A stretch of DNA of 64,000 bases from Desertifilum tharense IPPAS B-1220 (lineage in GTDB: Bacteria; Cyanobacteriota; Cyanobacteriia; Cyanobacteriales; Desertifilaceae): assembly GCF_001746915.1 (NCBI RefSeq), contig NZ_MJGC01000110.1:103082-167081 (forward strand). The letters are read 5' to 3'. Made by a program: the position numbers and the translations under genes. Of the stretch, positions 44,740-53,832 are shown in pieces. How positions within the stretch are numbered: the first letter of the stretch is position 1; each line of letters opens with the position of its first letter. The notes under the pieces were generated by a model. The model made no database searches, was not told the origin of the DNA, and saw only the letters and a program-made list of their open reading frames with translations.

Positions 44740-45564
44740 ATGCGTCAAACCCTAATTGTGTTATTGGCAATTAGCCTGATCGTTCTATTTATTTTTGGCT
44801 TTCCGATTCTCAAAAAATGGCAGAGGCAGCGCATTAAGCAGCGTCATTTTCCTCCTCTGTGGCAAGCTATTATTGAAAATAATGTTCCGATTTATTTAGC
44901 ACTAAATCCCCAAGAACGCCGCCGACTTCAGGGACATATTCAAGTCTTTTTAGCAGAAAAACAATTTATCGGTTGCCAAGGACTTCAGGTAACGTTAGAA
45001 ATGAAGGTAACGATTGCAGCCGTTGCTTGTTTATTGCTGCTGAACGAACGCGGAACCTATTTCCCTAAGCTCCAATCTATTTTAATTTATCCCAATACTT
45101 ATTTTGTGAAAGAAGTAACCAGCAATGATGGTTATGTTGTGGAAGAAACCCAAGTTGCTCGTTTAGGGGAGTCTTGGAATCGCGATCAATTAGTATTATC
45201 TTGGGAACAGGTTCAACGCGATACTCAAAACTGGGAAGATGGACATAATGTGATTTTACATGAGTTTGCTCACCAACTCGATCAAGAAGATGGACGAGCT
45301 GAAGGCGTACCGATTTTATTACAAAAATCAGATTATCAATTTTGGTCAAAGGTGATGTTACGGGAGTATCAAAATCTCTGTTTAAAGGTTGAAAAGGGGA
45401 TGAAGACGACTTTAGATTATTATGGTGCGACTAATCCCGCAGAGTTTTTTGCAGTGGCGACGGAAACTTTTTTTGAAAAGCCGCGCCAACTCCGAAAAAA
45501 GCATCCCGAACTCTACGAACAGTTGCAACGGTACTATCAACTCGATCCGGTTCAGTGGATTTAA
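44740..45564 (+). CDS. MtfA-like zinc peptidase
   Basis: The 274-residue protein has one N-terminal membrane segment (LLAISLIVLFIFGFPIL) and a peptidase domain with the zinc motif HEFAHQLDQEDG and a downstream Glu in NPAEFFAVATETFFEKP. E. coli MtfA binds the repressor Mlc and has aminopeptidase activity; cyanobacteria lack a clear Mlc, so the role here is unknown. The length fits the family. The stop codon lies at the first base of the downstream 103-bp tandem array. Confidence 0.88.
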   Translation: MRQTLIVLLAISLIVLFIFGFPILKKWQRQRIKQRHFPPLWQAIIENNVPIYLALNPQERRRLQGHIQVFLAEKQFIGCQGLQVTLEMKVTIAAVACLLLLNERGTYFPKLQSILIYPNTYFVKEVTSNDGYVVEETQVARLGESWNRDQLVLSWEQVQRDTQNWEDGHNVILHEFAHQLDQEDGRAEGVPILLQKSDYQFWSKVMLREYQNLCLKVEKGMKTTLDYYGATNPAEFFAVATETFFEKPRQLRKKHPELYEQLQRYYQLDPVQWI

Positions 45565-45940
45565 GCTTGCTATATTTAAGTTTGGTTGTGTTGGGTTTCG
45601 TGCCTCAACCCAACCTACGCGACTATCCTTTTGTTAGGTAACTAGGGAGCAGTTGACAACTATTTAAGCTTGCTATATTTAGGTTTGGTTGTGTTGGGTT
45701 TCGTGCCTCAACCCAACCTACGCGACTATCCTTTTGTTAGGTAACTAGGGAGCAGTTGACAACTATTTAAGCTTGCTATATTTAGGTTTGGTTGTGTTGG
45801 GTTTCGTGCCTCAACCCAACCTACGCGACTATCCTTTTGTTAGGCAACTAGGGAGCAGTTGACAACTATTTAAGCTTGCTATATTTAGGTTTGGTTGTGT
45901 TGGGTTTCGTGCCTCAACCCAACCTACGCGACTATCCTTC
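45561..45940. repeat. Tandem array of 103-bp units after the MtfA-like gene
   Basis: Units begin (TTAAGCTTGCTATATTTA) at 45561, 45664, 45767 and 45870, exactly 103 bases apart; the fourth is cut at about 45940. The first unit includes the stop codon of the gene upstream. Each unit holds the palindrome GTTGGGTT-TCGTGCCT-CAACCCAAC followed by CTACGCGACTATCC. The copies differ at only two or three positions. No open frame runs through the array. It ends 8 bases before the stop of the minus-strand kinase gene. Confidence 0.93.
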
Positions 45941-45947
45941 TTGAGGT

Positions 45948-48380
45948 TTAGTTCGCTATCGGAGTTTGACGAAGGGGGATTTCAATTCTAAATTCTGAAC
46001 CCTGACCCAGTTGAGAAGTACACTGGAGGCTTCCGCCATGTTTTTCGACAATAATCTGATGGCTGATGGCGAGTCCTAAGCCTGTTCCCTGACCTACGGG
46101 TTTAGTGGTAAAAAAGGGATTGAATAAGCGCGATCGCACTGACTCGCTCATTCCTGGGCCATTATCTTTGATAGAAATGGCGACGCGGGCAGTTTCTAAC
46201 AGATGATGGGTTGTAATCTGGATGGTACTGGGGTTGGCTTGAATCTCGGCTAGCGATCGCTGTTTGTTATATTCTTCCAAGGCATCAATCGCATTGGTGA
46301 GAATATTCATAAAAACTTGATTTAATTGTCCGGCATAACATTCAATACGTGGTAAGCGACTGTAGTCTTTAAGGATGGCGATCGCCGGACGGTCAGCCTT
46401 GAATTTTAGGCGGTTTTGCAAAATCAGTAAAGTGCTATCAATGCCTTCGTGAATATCCACGGCTTTCATTTCAGCCTCATCAAGGCGCGAGAAATTTCGC
46501 AGGGATAAAACAATTTGCCGAATTCGATCCGCACCCACTTCCATAGAAGATAGCAGCCTGGGTAAGTCTTCGATTAAAAACTCCAAGTCAATCTCTTCAA
46601 TCTGGTCGAGAATTTCAGGGCTAGGGTTAGGATAGGTGGTTTGATATGAGTGTAAAAGCTCCAATAAGTCTGAAGTATACTCTCGCGCTGGAGCCAGATT
46701 GCCATAGATGAAGTTAACGGGGTTGTTGATTTCATGGGCTACACCTGCGACTAACTGACCTAAACTTGACATTTTTTCGCTTTGGATCAGTTGCGCTTGG
46801 GTTTGTTGAAGTTCTTCTAAGGCTTTTTGAATCGCTTGCTCGGCGTTTTTGTGCGCGCTAATATCCGTGAGCGTCCCCACATAACTTTTAATCGTGCCAT
46901 CTGCTTCTAACTCTGGTAACGTTTGGCACAAAACCCAGCAAATCTCGCCATTCGGACGCAGAAAGCGGTACTCGCATTGATAGTGATAGTTTTGTTCGCT
47001 AGCCGCTTTTTGCCATTCTTGGATCATGCGTTCCCGATCGTCGGGATGAATGGCGTTCATCCATCCCCCCCCTAAAAGTTCCTCAGCAGTTCGTCCCGTT
47101 AAGTAACAGGTGCGCTCGTTTGCATAAATACATTCTCCATCAATTAAGGTTTGGAAAATTCCGACAGGCGATAGTTGAGCTAAGTTTTGGTAGCGCTGTT
47201 CGCTAGCTCTTAATGCTTCTTCAGCACGTTTGCGTTCTCGGAGTGCGGCTTTTTGTTCGGTTGTTTCAATCCCAACAACTCCTAATCCTGTAATCGTTCC
47301 TGTTTCATCTTGCAAAGGAAAATAGGAAACTTCCCAAGAACGAGGATTATCGGATTGAGTAAAGGATTCTTCGCTTACTTCTAAGTTAAGAATAGCTTGT
47401 CCTGTTTCTAAAACTTGACGATAAAGGGGTTCAATAAGCGGTGCTATGTGGGGAACAATATCTTTGACCTGTTTGCCGATATGTTCGGCCATTGGTAAAC
47501 CATGAACAGCGGCTGCTAAGGGATTGATCCGAACGTACTTGAGTTGGCGATCGAGAATTAACATTCCGACAGGTGCAGCGTTAAAAAAGTCATTAAATTG
47601 TTGCTGCTGGAGAAGAACTTCTTGTTCTAAATGCTTGCGCTCGGTAATGTCTTTGGTAATACCCAATGTCCCTTTTAGGTTTCCCTGGCGATCGCGATAA
47701 ATATTTTTTTGGGTTAAAAATATTCGTCTTTCTCCCTCAAAATCGACAATTTCCTCAAATTCATGAAGTTTTTCACTAGCGAAAACCTGACGATCGTTTT
47801 CTATAAGAATTTCGCCTAGTTCTGAGCCAAAAAGCTCGATATCTGTTTTGCCGATAATTTCTTCAAGAGTTTTGTTGATCCCGCGCAGACCGGCTTGATT
47901 AATGAACAAGAATCTTCCTTGCATATCTTTGACAAAAGCAATATCGCCGATGGTGTCAATGAGGGTTTTTAGTAAATCTTTTTCCAGCTCATTTTCGGAG
48001 TTTTGTTCTAATTCTTGAGGGGTTAGTTCTCGAACAATTCCTAGTAAATAAGCGGGGGTGTCTTCAATCCAAGATAAAGTTAATGAGATTTGAATAAAGG
48101 TGTTTTGAGTAGTTAAAAGTCTAAGATTTTTCTGATAATTTGTACTCTGTTTAGTCTGAAGCTGATGGATAGCTGCCTGGATTTCTTCTCGCTCTTCAGG
48201 ATGGGCGATCGCCATCAATGACAACGGGGTAAAATCTTCTCTTTGATAACCTAATAGTTCGCAGAAATAAGAATTAACCTCTAGCCATTTCCCATCTAAA
48301 CTTAAATGAAATAATCCTATTGGCGCTCTTAAGAAGCTGGCCTCAAAGCGTGAGTTGTCTTTGGGTTCTAAAGTCTGCAT
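45948..48380 (-). CDS. Four-PAS sensor histidine kinase
   Basis: The 810-residue soluble kinase has PAS domains at about residues 12-125, 130-250, 255-380 and 390-510; the second and fourth end with typical PAC text (TLGITKDITERKH, VGTLTDISAHKNA). HisKA has its acceptor His near 549 (VAHEINNPVN), and HATPase_c shows MNILTNAIDALEE, KDNGPGM, FNPFFTTK and GQGTGLGLAIS. No ligand-binding residues for heme or flavin stand out. It has no receiver domain and no partner regulator nearby. The kinase core is the same cassette as in three other kinases in the window. Confidence 0.92.
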   Translation of the reverse strand: MQTLEPKDNSRFEASFLRAPIGLFHLSLDGKWLEVNSYFCELLGYQREDFTPLSLMAIAHPEEREEIQAAIHQLQTKQSTNYQKNLRLLTTQNTFIQISLTLSWIEDTPAYLLGIVRELTPQELEQNSENELEKDLLKTLIDTIGDIAFVKDMQGRFLFINQAGLRGINKTLEEIIGKTDIELFGSELGEILIENDRQVFASEKLHEFEEIVDFEGERRIFLTQKNIYRDRQGNLKGTLGITKDITERKHLEQEVLLQQQQFNDFFNAAPVGMLILDRQLKYVRINPLAAAVHGLPMAEHIGKQVKDIVPHIAPLIEPLYRQVLETGQAILNLEVSEESFTQSDNPRSWEVSYFPLQDETGTITGLGVVGIETTEQKAALRERKRAEEALRASEQRYQNLAQLSPVGIFQTLIDGECIYANERTCYLTGRTAEELLGGGWMNAIHPDDRERMIQEWQKAASEQNYHYQCEYRFLRPNGEICWVLCQTLPELEADGTIKSYVGTLTDISAHKNAEQAIQKALEELQQTQAQLIQSEKMSSLGQLVAGVAHEINNPVNFIYGNLAPAREYTSDLLELLHSYQTTYPNPSPEILDQIEEIDLEFLIEDLPRLLSSMEVGADRIRQIVLSLRNFSRLDEAEMKAVDIHEGIDSTLLILQNRLKFKADRPAIAILKDYSRLPRIECYAGQLNQVFMNILTNAIDALEEYNKQRSLAEIQANPSTIQITTHHLLETARVAISIKDNGPGMSESVRSRLFNPFFTTKPVGQGTGLGLAISHQIIVEKHGGSLQCTSQLGQGSEFRIEIPLRQTPIAN

Positions 48381-48924
48381 TGGTTGGCGTAATGTCAGCT
48401 TTGACTTTTGCTATGGTAACAATTTTTCTCTATTGATGAATCCGTTAAAACAAGGGTTTTGCGAGCGATTATGGGCTAATGCTGAACTGAATCTGATAAC
48501 TTTAGGTCGTCAATAGGATGGGTAAAAGCAGGTTGAATAGAAGAGTGCATTTTTTGTTGAATGAAAGAATCGATAAAATTCTATCTCTTTTTCTATTGAA
48601 CCTTAGAGAAAAAACTACGAAATTTCCCAACCGCAAGCAGACCTTGAAAAAGGCGAATCAAGTAAAATTACTGAAAACGAGAAAAGCTAGCGAACTCTAT
48701 ATTACCTCTATAGCGTTTCGATCCGGGCGATCGCTGTAACCCTCCCCTTAACCCGTTGCGACTCAAGTCAGATTCTTAGGATTTTACCGGGTGATGCGAT
48801 CGCCCGATTCCACCCACTTCTCCAGAATAGACTTTCAAGCGTTCTCCTCCGCCTGTAAAATTGCCATATCTATCAGGCGAACCGATTCGCACTCTCAACG
48901 CCAGCTTTTAAGGGATATAGATTT
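48381..48924. other. Non-coding stretch upstream of trpD
   Basis: These 544 bases separate the divergent kinase and trpD genes. A 73-codon frame at 48518-48739 is rich in Lys/Arg, has no ribosome site and no recognisable domain, and is not called. A short run near 48,720-48,760 resembles CCCTCCCC-type repeat fragments. Promoters for both genes are expected, but none is marked. Confidence 0.4.
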
Positions 48925-50007
48925 ATGACTCACTCTCCGCCTTCTGTTGCACCCGTATCGGACACTGCCATTAACGAAATTAATGGCCCCAGTTTATTAC
49001 AACAACTCCTCGATGGACAATCGCTGTCTCGCACCCAAGCCGCAGACTTAATGCAAGGATGGCTCAACGAAGCCATTCCGCCCGTTTTATCGGGAGCAAT
49101 TTTAGTGGCGCTGCAAGCGAAAGGCATTTCAGCAGAAGAATTAGCGGGGATGGCACAGGTTTTGCAATCTCAGGTTGCCCCCATTCCGGAATCTTACACC
49201 CGTTACGAAACGCCCGTGATTGATACTTGCGGTACGGGAGGAGACGGCGCTTCAACCTTCAATATTTCTACCGCCGTGGCATTTGTGGTTGCTGCCGCTG
49301 GCGTGCGCGTGGCTAAACATGGCAATCGTTCCGCATCGGGTAAGGTGGGTTCGGCTGATGTTCTAGAATCGCTAGGAATCAATTTAGCAGCCCCTCAAGA
49401 GAAGGTTCTGGATGCCTTAGACGCCGTTGGGGTGACTTTTCTATTTGCTCCTGGCTGGCATCCTGCCATGAAAGCCGTAGTTCCCCTGCGACGAACCCTA
49501 AAGATTCGCACTGTTTTTAATCTTCTTGGCCCTTTAGTCAACCCCTTACGCCCAACAGGACAAGTAATGGGGGTTTCGAGTGCCCATTTAGTCTCTACCA
49601 TTGCTCAAGCCATGCAGCTTTTGAACGCCGATAAAGCGATTGTTTTGCATGGGCGAGAAAAATTGGATGAAGCTGGATTAGGCGATATTACTGAGTTAGC
49701 CATTTTATCAGAGGGTAAGGTTGAGTTAAGCGCGATCGCGCCTCAAGAACTGAACCTCACTCCCGCCTCCCTGGAAGCCTTACGCGGCGGCGAAGTTGCA
49801 GAGAATGCCGAAATTCTTCGCAATGTCCTGCAAGGGAAAGCCACGCCCGCTCAACAGGATGTGGTGGCGCTGAATGCCTCCTTAGCCCTTCAGGTTGGGG
49901 GTGCAGTCCCGTTATATGCCCATCAAGAAGGGATTGTTCTGGCCCGCGATATTATGTCTAGCGGTGCGGCTTGGAAAAAACTTGAAGAATTGATGGCCTT
50001 TCTTTAA
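48925..50007 (+). CDS. trpD: Anthranilate phosphoribosyltransferase
   Basis: The 360-residue enzyme joins anthranilate and PRPP in tryptophan synthesis. It shows the PRPP motif DTCGTGGDGASTFNIST, the KHGNRSASGKVGSADVLE segment, FLFAPGWHPAMK, RTVFNLLGPLVNPLRP and HGREKLDEAGLGD, all of the family. The length is normal. It is a single gene with a hairpin after it, unlike the enteric trp operon. The convergent neighbour prs makes its substrate PRPP, though shared regulation is not visible. Confidence 0.97.
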   Translation: MTHSPPSVAPVSDTAINEINGPSLLQQLLDGQSLSRTQAADLMQGWLNEAIPPVLSGAILVALQAKGISAEELAGMAQVLQSQVAPIPESYTRYETPVIDTCGTGGDGASTFNISTAVAFVVAAAGVRVAKHGNRSASGKVGSADVLESLGINLAAPQEKVLDALDAVGVTFLFAPGWHPAMKAVVPLRRTLKIRTVFNLLGPLVNPLRPTGQVMGVSSAHLVSTIAQAMQLLNADKAIVLHGREKLDEAGLGDITELAILSEGKVELSAIAPQELNLTPASLEALRGGEVAENAEILRNVLQGKATPAQQDVVALNASLALQVGGAVPLYAHQEGIVLARDIMSSGAAWKKLEELMAFL

Positions 50008-50016
50008 AACAATAAA

Positions 50017-50037
50017 CCCGCGATCGCATATCGCGGG
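50017..50037. terminator. Hairpin between convergent trpD and prs
   Basis: CCCGCGAT and ATCGCGGG pair over 8 bases with a 5-base loop, 9 bases after the trpD stop. The stem contains a HIP1-like GCGATCGC. It can act for either strand. Confidence 0.65.
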
Positions 50038-50062
50038 CTAACGGCTCGTCTTCAGTCAAAAA

Positions 50063-51055
50063 CTAACGAAACATGCTGCTCACAGAGCTATCTTCATGAA
50101 TGCGCCAAATGGTTTCCCCAACTAAGTTCGCCACTGAGAGAACTGTCAGTTGAGAAAACTGCTTGTCTAGGGGAACTGGGATCGTATTGGTGACAATCAC
50201 TTCTTCAAACAAGCCACTGGAAAGCCGTTCTACTGCCGGTGGCGAGAATACCGGATGAGTCGCACAGGCATAGACTTGTCTGGCTCCTTCTTTGCGGAGT
50301 AATTTAGCGCCCTCGCAGATCGTACCGGCGGTATCAATCATGTCATCGACCAAAACCGCTGTTTTCCCTTTAACATCGCCAATGACGTTAAAGACTTCTG
50401 CGACGTTATGAGCCTGACGCCGCTTATCAATAATGGCCAGCGGGGCATCATCTAATTTTTTCGCAAACGCTCTCGCCCGCGCGACTCCCCCTACGTCAGG
50501 CGAAACCACCACCAGGTCGGGTAGATTCTTGCTCGCCAGGTATTCTAACAACACGGGCGATCCATAGACGTGATCGAAGGGAATATCAAAATATCCTTGA
50601 ATCTGAGCCGAATGCAGATCCATTGCCAGAATGCGACCTGCGCCCGCTTCTGTCATGAGGTTAGCGACGAGCTTGGCCGTGATCGATTCTCTACCGGCCG
50701 TTTTCCGGTCGGCCCTGGCGTAGCCATAGTATGGAAGCACCGCCGTAATTTGGCGGGCTGAGGCTCGCCGACAAGCGTCGATCATGATCAGCAACTCCAT
50801 CAGGTGATCGTTCACCGGAGAGCAGCAAGGTTGGATCAAGTAGACATCGCAACCTCGAATCGACTCTTGAATTTGAATGTAGATTTCTCCATCTGCAAAC
50901 CGTTTGCGAACCATTGGGCCTAAATCCATGCCCAAATAGCGAGCCACTTCTTGAGATAGAGGTACATTGGCGGAACCCGAAAACAAGCGCAAACGGTTAT
51001 TTTCTGTCACCGTTGGCAGTGTCGGCTGAATTGTCAAAGTTGCAGAACGGATCAC
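50063..51055 (-). CDS. prs: Ribose-phosphate pyrophosphokinase
   Basis: The 330-residue enzyme makes PRPP from ribose 5-phosphate and ATP. The text RLFSGSANVPLSQEVARYLG, FADGEIYIQIQESIRG, the catalytic YYGYARADRK, DLHSAQIQGYFDIP and the PRPP loop AVLVDDMIDTAGTI are diagnostic. The start is taken as the GTG at 51055 (VIRSATL), which matches the usual family start and follows GAGGG; a GTG 24 bases upstream is also open. Confidence 0.96.
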   Translation of the reverse strand: MIRSATLTIQPTLPTVTENNRLRLFSGSANVPLSQEVARYLGMDLGPMVRKRFADGEIYIQIQESIRGCDVYLIQPCCSPVNDHLMELLIMIDACRRASARQITAVLPYYGYARADRKTAGRESITAKLVANLMTEAGAGRILAMDLHSAQIQGYFDIPFDHVYGSPVLLEYLASKNLPDLVVVSPDVGGVARARAFAKKLDDAPLAIIDKRRQAHNVAEVFNVIGDVKGKTAVLVDDMIDTAGTICEGAKLLRKEGARQVYACATHPVFSPPAVERLSSGLFEEVIVTNTIPVPLDKQFSQLTVLSVANLVGETIWRIHEDSSVSSMFR

Positions 51056-51286
51056 AACAAGCCCTCGAAGCGCATTCACCGCAATCTTATCACTGCCATA
51101 CTACAAGATTTGCAAGGATTTGTGCGATTTTTTTTTGGCGCGATCGCACTTCTCGCTAAAAACTCTCAAATGAGAGGGAATATCAACCCCGATCGGTAGT
51201 TCTACGAGGATGAAGTTTATGATGAAAATAGCGGAAAATCTCCGCATATTCCGGTAGAAAAGCAAGCCAATTTTGAGAAAAGGTCT

Positions 51287-51745
51287 ATGAGTTTAATCGA
51301 TCGGATCGGCGAAGAGATCAAATCAGCAATGAAAGCCAAGGACAAAGTTCGGCTAGAGACTGTTCGCAGCATTAAAAAGGTTTTGCTAGAAAAACAAACC
51401 AGCGTTCGCGATCCTGAATCTAAGGAACTGAGCGAAGCTGAAGAACTTGAAGTTCTCTCGCAGCTTGCCAAACAGCGGCGCGACTCGATCGAACAATACC
51501 GCAGCGCCGGCCGCGAGGATCTCGCTCAAAAAGAAGAGCAAGAGTTAGTGATTATTGAGGAGTATTTACCGCGTCAACTCTCGGATGCAGAGATAGAAAG
51601 CGCGATCGCCCAAATTATTGCCCAAGTGGGGGCAACCTCCCCGAAAGATATGGGTAAAGTGATGGGGCCCGCTATGCAGCAACTCAAAGGCAAAGCAGAC
51701 GGAAAGAAGGTGCAGGACATTGTAAAAGCTAAATTGAGCGGCTAG
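51287..51745 (+). CDS. YqeY/GatB-tail domain protein
   Basis: The 152-residue helical protein (IGEEIKSAMKAKDKVRLETV, EEYLPRQLSDAEIESAI, GKVMGPAMQQLKGKADGK) is a YqeY member, a family that resembles the tRNA-binding tail of GatB. Its cellular role is not settled; it may help tRNA-dependent amidotransferases. It is a single gene, about 90 bases ahead of a Ser/Thr kinase gene in the same direction. Confidence 0.93.
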   Translation: MSLIDRIGEEIKSAMKAKDKVRLETVRSIKKVLLEKQTSVRDPESKELSEAEELEVLSQLAKQRRDSIEQYRSAGREDLAQKEEQELVIIEEYLPRQLSDAEIESAIAQIIAQVGATSPKDMGKVMGPAMQQLKGKADGKKVQDIVKAKLSG

Positions 51746-51836
51746 ATTGCGGCAGGGGAAAATCGGCAAAGACCTTGAGACTGCTCTGCCTGCGAACTCC
51801 GAGTAGACTAAAAACAGTTGGTACGAACAGAGAATC

Positions 51837-53768
51837 ATGCAACCACCCATTCCCATCGGCACGCTTTTACAAAATCGCTACCAAATCCTAAAGATTTTGG
51901 GTCAGGGAGGGTTTGGTCGTACCTATTTAGCAGAAGATAAGGGTCGCTTTAACGAATGGTGCGCCCTTAAAGAGTTTATTCCTCAGCAAACGGGTACCTA
52001 CGCCTTAGAGAAGTCTAAAGAGTTATTTCAACGCGAGGCGAGTACCCTTTACCAAATTCGCCATCCCCAGGTTCCCCAGTTCCGCGCCACCTTCGAGCAG
52101 GAAGGGCGGTTATTTCTGGTGCAAGATTATGTTGAGGGGAAAACCTATCGAGCGTTGCTGGCAGAACGTCAGGCCCAAGGGAGAGCGTTTAGCGAAGCAG
52201 AAATCCACAAGCTTTTAGAGCAGTTGCTTCCCGTATTGGCTCAGATTCACGCTCAGGGGATTATTCACCGCGATATTTCACCTGACAATATTATGTGGCG
52301 TCAAAGCGATTCTTTGCCGGTTTTAATTGACTTTGGCGTTGTCAAAGAGGTGGTAACGCGCTTTCGGTCTCCAGAGGAGACTGTTCCCCAAGCAACAACG
52401 GTCGGGAAAGCCGGTTACGCCCCTAAAGAGCAGATGCAGATGGGGTTAGCGTATCCTAGTAGCGATCTGTATGCGTTGGCGGTGACGCTGCTGGTGTTGC
52501 TGACGGGACGAGAACCCCAAGAGTTGTTCGATCCTAATCAAATGAGTTGGCAGATCCCGGTGGGGAATCATCCTCAACTGCGACCCGTTTTAAGCCGGAT
52601 GTTAAGCTATCAGCCGAGCGATCGCTTTGCCCATGCGAATGAGGTTTTGGCGGCATTGCAGACGCCCCAATCCCCCGCCATTCCGCCCACTCAGCCTTTC
52701 CCGGTACAAGCGGCTTCAGAGGTGCCGCCGACTCAGCCGTTTTCGCCGCAACCGCCAACTCCGAGTTATTCTCCGGCCCCTAATCCTTCAGAGATGGCAA
52801 CGATGGCCGTGGGAGGGCGATCGCAACCGCTGAGTTCTAGAACGCCAACCCCCCCGCAAGGGCCGGTGATTCCGCCGAATTCAACGTCTATTTGGGATAA
52901 TCCTTGGGCTGTGGTGGGGATTGGGGCAGGTGTCGCTTTAGCGGCGGGATTGGGTTCTTTGGCACTATTTACGGCCGTTCTCGACCGCCCTACGCCCACC
53001 CCAACGCCTACGGTGACGGTGACGCCGACACCAACGCCAACGCCGTCTCCCATCGTGACGCCAACGCCAACGCCTGCACCCGTTACTTACGAGCAGTTTT
53101 TGAATATTCAACCCAACCGCGTCGCGAATTTAGAAAATCAGATTCGGGCAAATGAAACCGTTCGCTATGCGTTTAATGTTGAAGAACCGAATGATTTTAA
53201 TGCTTATTTGTCGGGCGAAGGGGTGTTGATGTCGCTGTTTGGGCCCGATGGCGAGGCGTTACCAGGGCGAACGCAAAATGTGTCGATTTGGGAAGGAACG
53301 CTTCCGGCTAGCGGCGAATATCGCATTGAAGTTAGACCCGTGCGCGGCATTCAACAAGCGGATTATCAGTTGAATCTCAATTTAATTGCGCCCGAACCGA
53401 CTCCGGAACCGACTCCCGAACCCACGCCGACGCCTACACCAACGCCAACAGTTCCTCCTCCGGTTGAGGTTGAAGGCGAACAAGTGCGCTTTCCTGCTGG
53501 ACAAACGGGGGTAGAACGGACGGGAGTAGTGGGGCCGAGTCGAGTTTACCGCTATTCGGTTCGGGGTCGGCAGAATCAGGTGATGACGGTGGAAATTCTT
53601 GAAGGAAATGCCCGATTTAATGTGCGCTTTCCGACGGGAGAACCAATCCCGGATGCGGCGGGACTGCTATTCTGGCAAACGCAGTTACCTCAAGGCGGAG
53701 ACTACCAAATTGAGGTTGTGGCGAATGAGGAGACGGATTTTAGAATTGCGATCGCCATTCAAGAGTAG
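51837..53768 (+). CDS. Transmembrane Ser/Thr protein kinase with extracytoplasmic repeats
   Basis: The 643-residue protein has a PknB-like kinase domain at about 8-275: Gly loop GQGGFGRTYLAE, Lys in CALKEF, catalytic HRDISPDNIMW (Ser in place of the more common Leu-Lys), DFGVVKE, and the activation segment ending GKAGYAPKEQ. A Pro-rich linker follows (about 280-355), one membrane segment at about 361-385, Thr-Pro repeats, and two beta-rich domains (about 415-525 and 550-643) that look like pre-peptidase C-terminal (PPC) domains. The sensor part is thus outside the membrane. The ligand is unknown. A possible promoter for the next gene lies after the stop. Confidence 0.92.
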   Translation: MQPPIPIGTLLQNRYQILKILGQGGFGRTYLAEDKGRFNEWCALKEFIPQQTGTYALEKSKELFQREASTLYQIRHPQVPQFRATFEQEGRLFLVQDYVEGKTYRALLAERQAQGRAFSEAEIHKLLEQLLPVLAQIHAQGIIHRDISPDNIMWRQSDSLPVLIDFGVVKEVVTRFRSPEETVPQATTVGKAGYAPKEQMQMGLAYPSSDLYALAVTLLVLLTGREPQELFDPNQMSWQIPVGNHPQLRPVLSRMLSYQPSDRFAHANEVLAALQTPQSPAIPPTQPFPVQAASEVPPTQPFSPQPPTPSYSPAPNPSEMATMAVGGRSQPLSSRTPTPPQGPVIPPNSTSIWDNPWAVVGIGAGVALAAGLGSLALFTAVLDRPTPTPTPTVTVTPTPTPTPSPIVTPTPTPAPVTYEQFLNIQPNRVANLENQIRANETVRYAFNVEEPNDFNAYLSGEGVLMSLFGPDGEALPGRTQNVSIWEGTLPASGEYRIEVRPVRGIQQADYQLNLNLIAPEPTPEPTPEPTPTPTPTPTVPPPVEVEGEQVRFPAGQTGVERTGVVGPSRVYRYSVRGRQNQVMTVEILEGNARFNVRFPTGEPIPDAAGLLFWQTQLPQGGDYQIEVVANEETDFRIAIAIQE

Positions 53769-53776
53769 CGAAACGA

Positions 53777-53805
53777 TTGACAAATTCAACGTCCTGATTT
53801 AAGAA
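53777..53805 (+). promoter_or_regulatory. Possible promoter of the SGNH hydrolase gene
   Basis: TTGACA and TAAGAA are separated by 17 bases, 28 bases before the ATG. The -10 is imperfect. Confidence 0.4.
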
Positions 53806-53832
53806 TGTACAGGTTTAGCTGGACAAGAATTC

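Noticed and set aside
45561..45940. Possible CRISPR array or insertion sequence
   Set aside because: The 103-base units are identical end to end without spacers, and no transposase frame exists.
48518..48739. 73-codon reading frame upstream of trpD
   Set aside because: No ribosome site, low-complexity Lys/Arg-rich text, no recognisable domain, and it lies in a divergent promoter gap.
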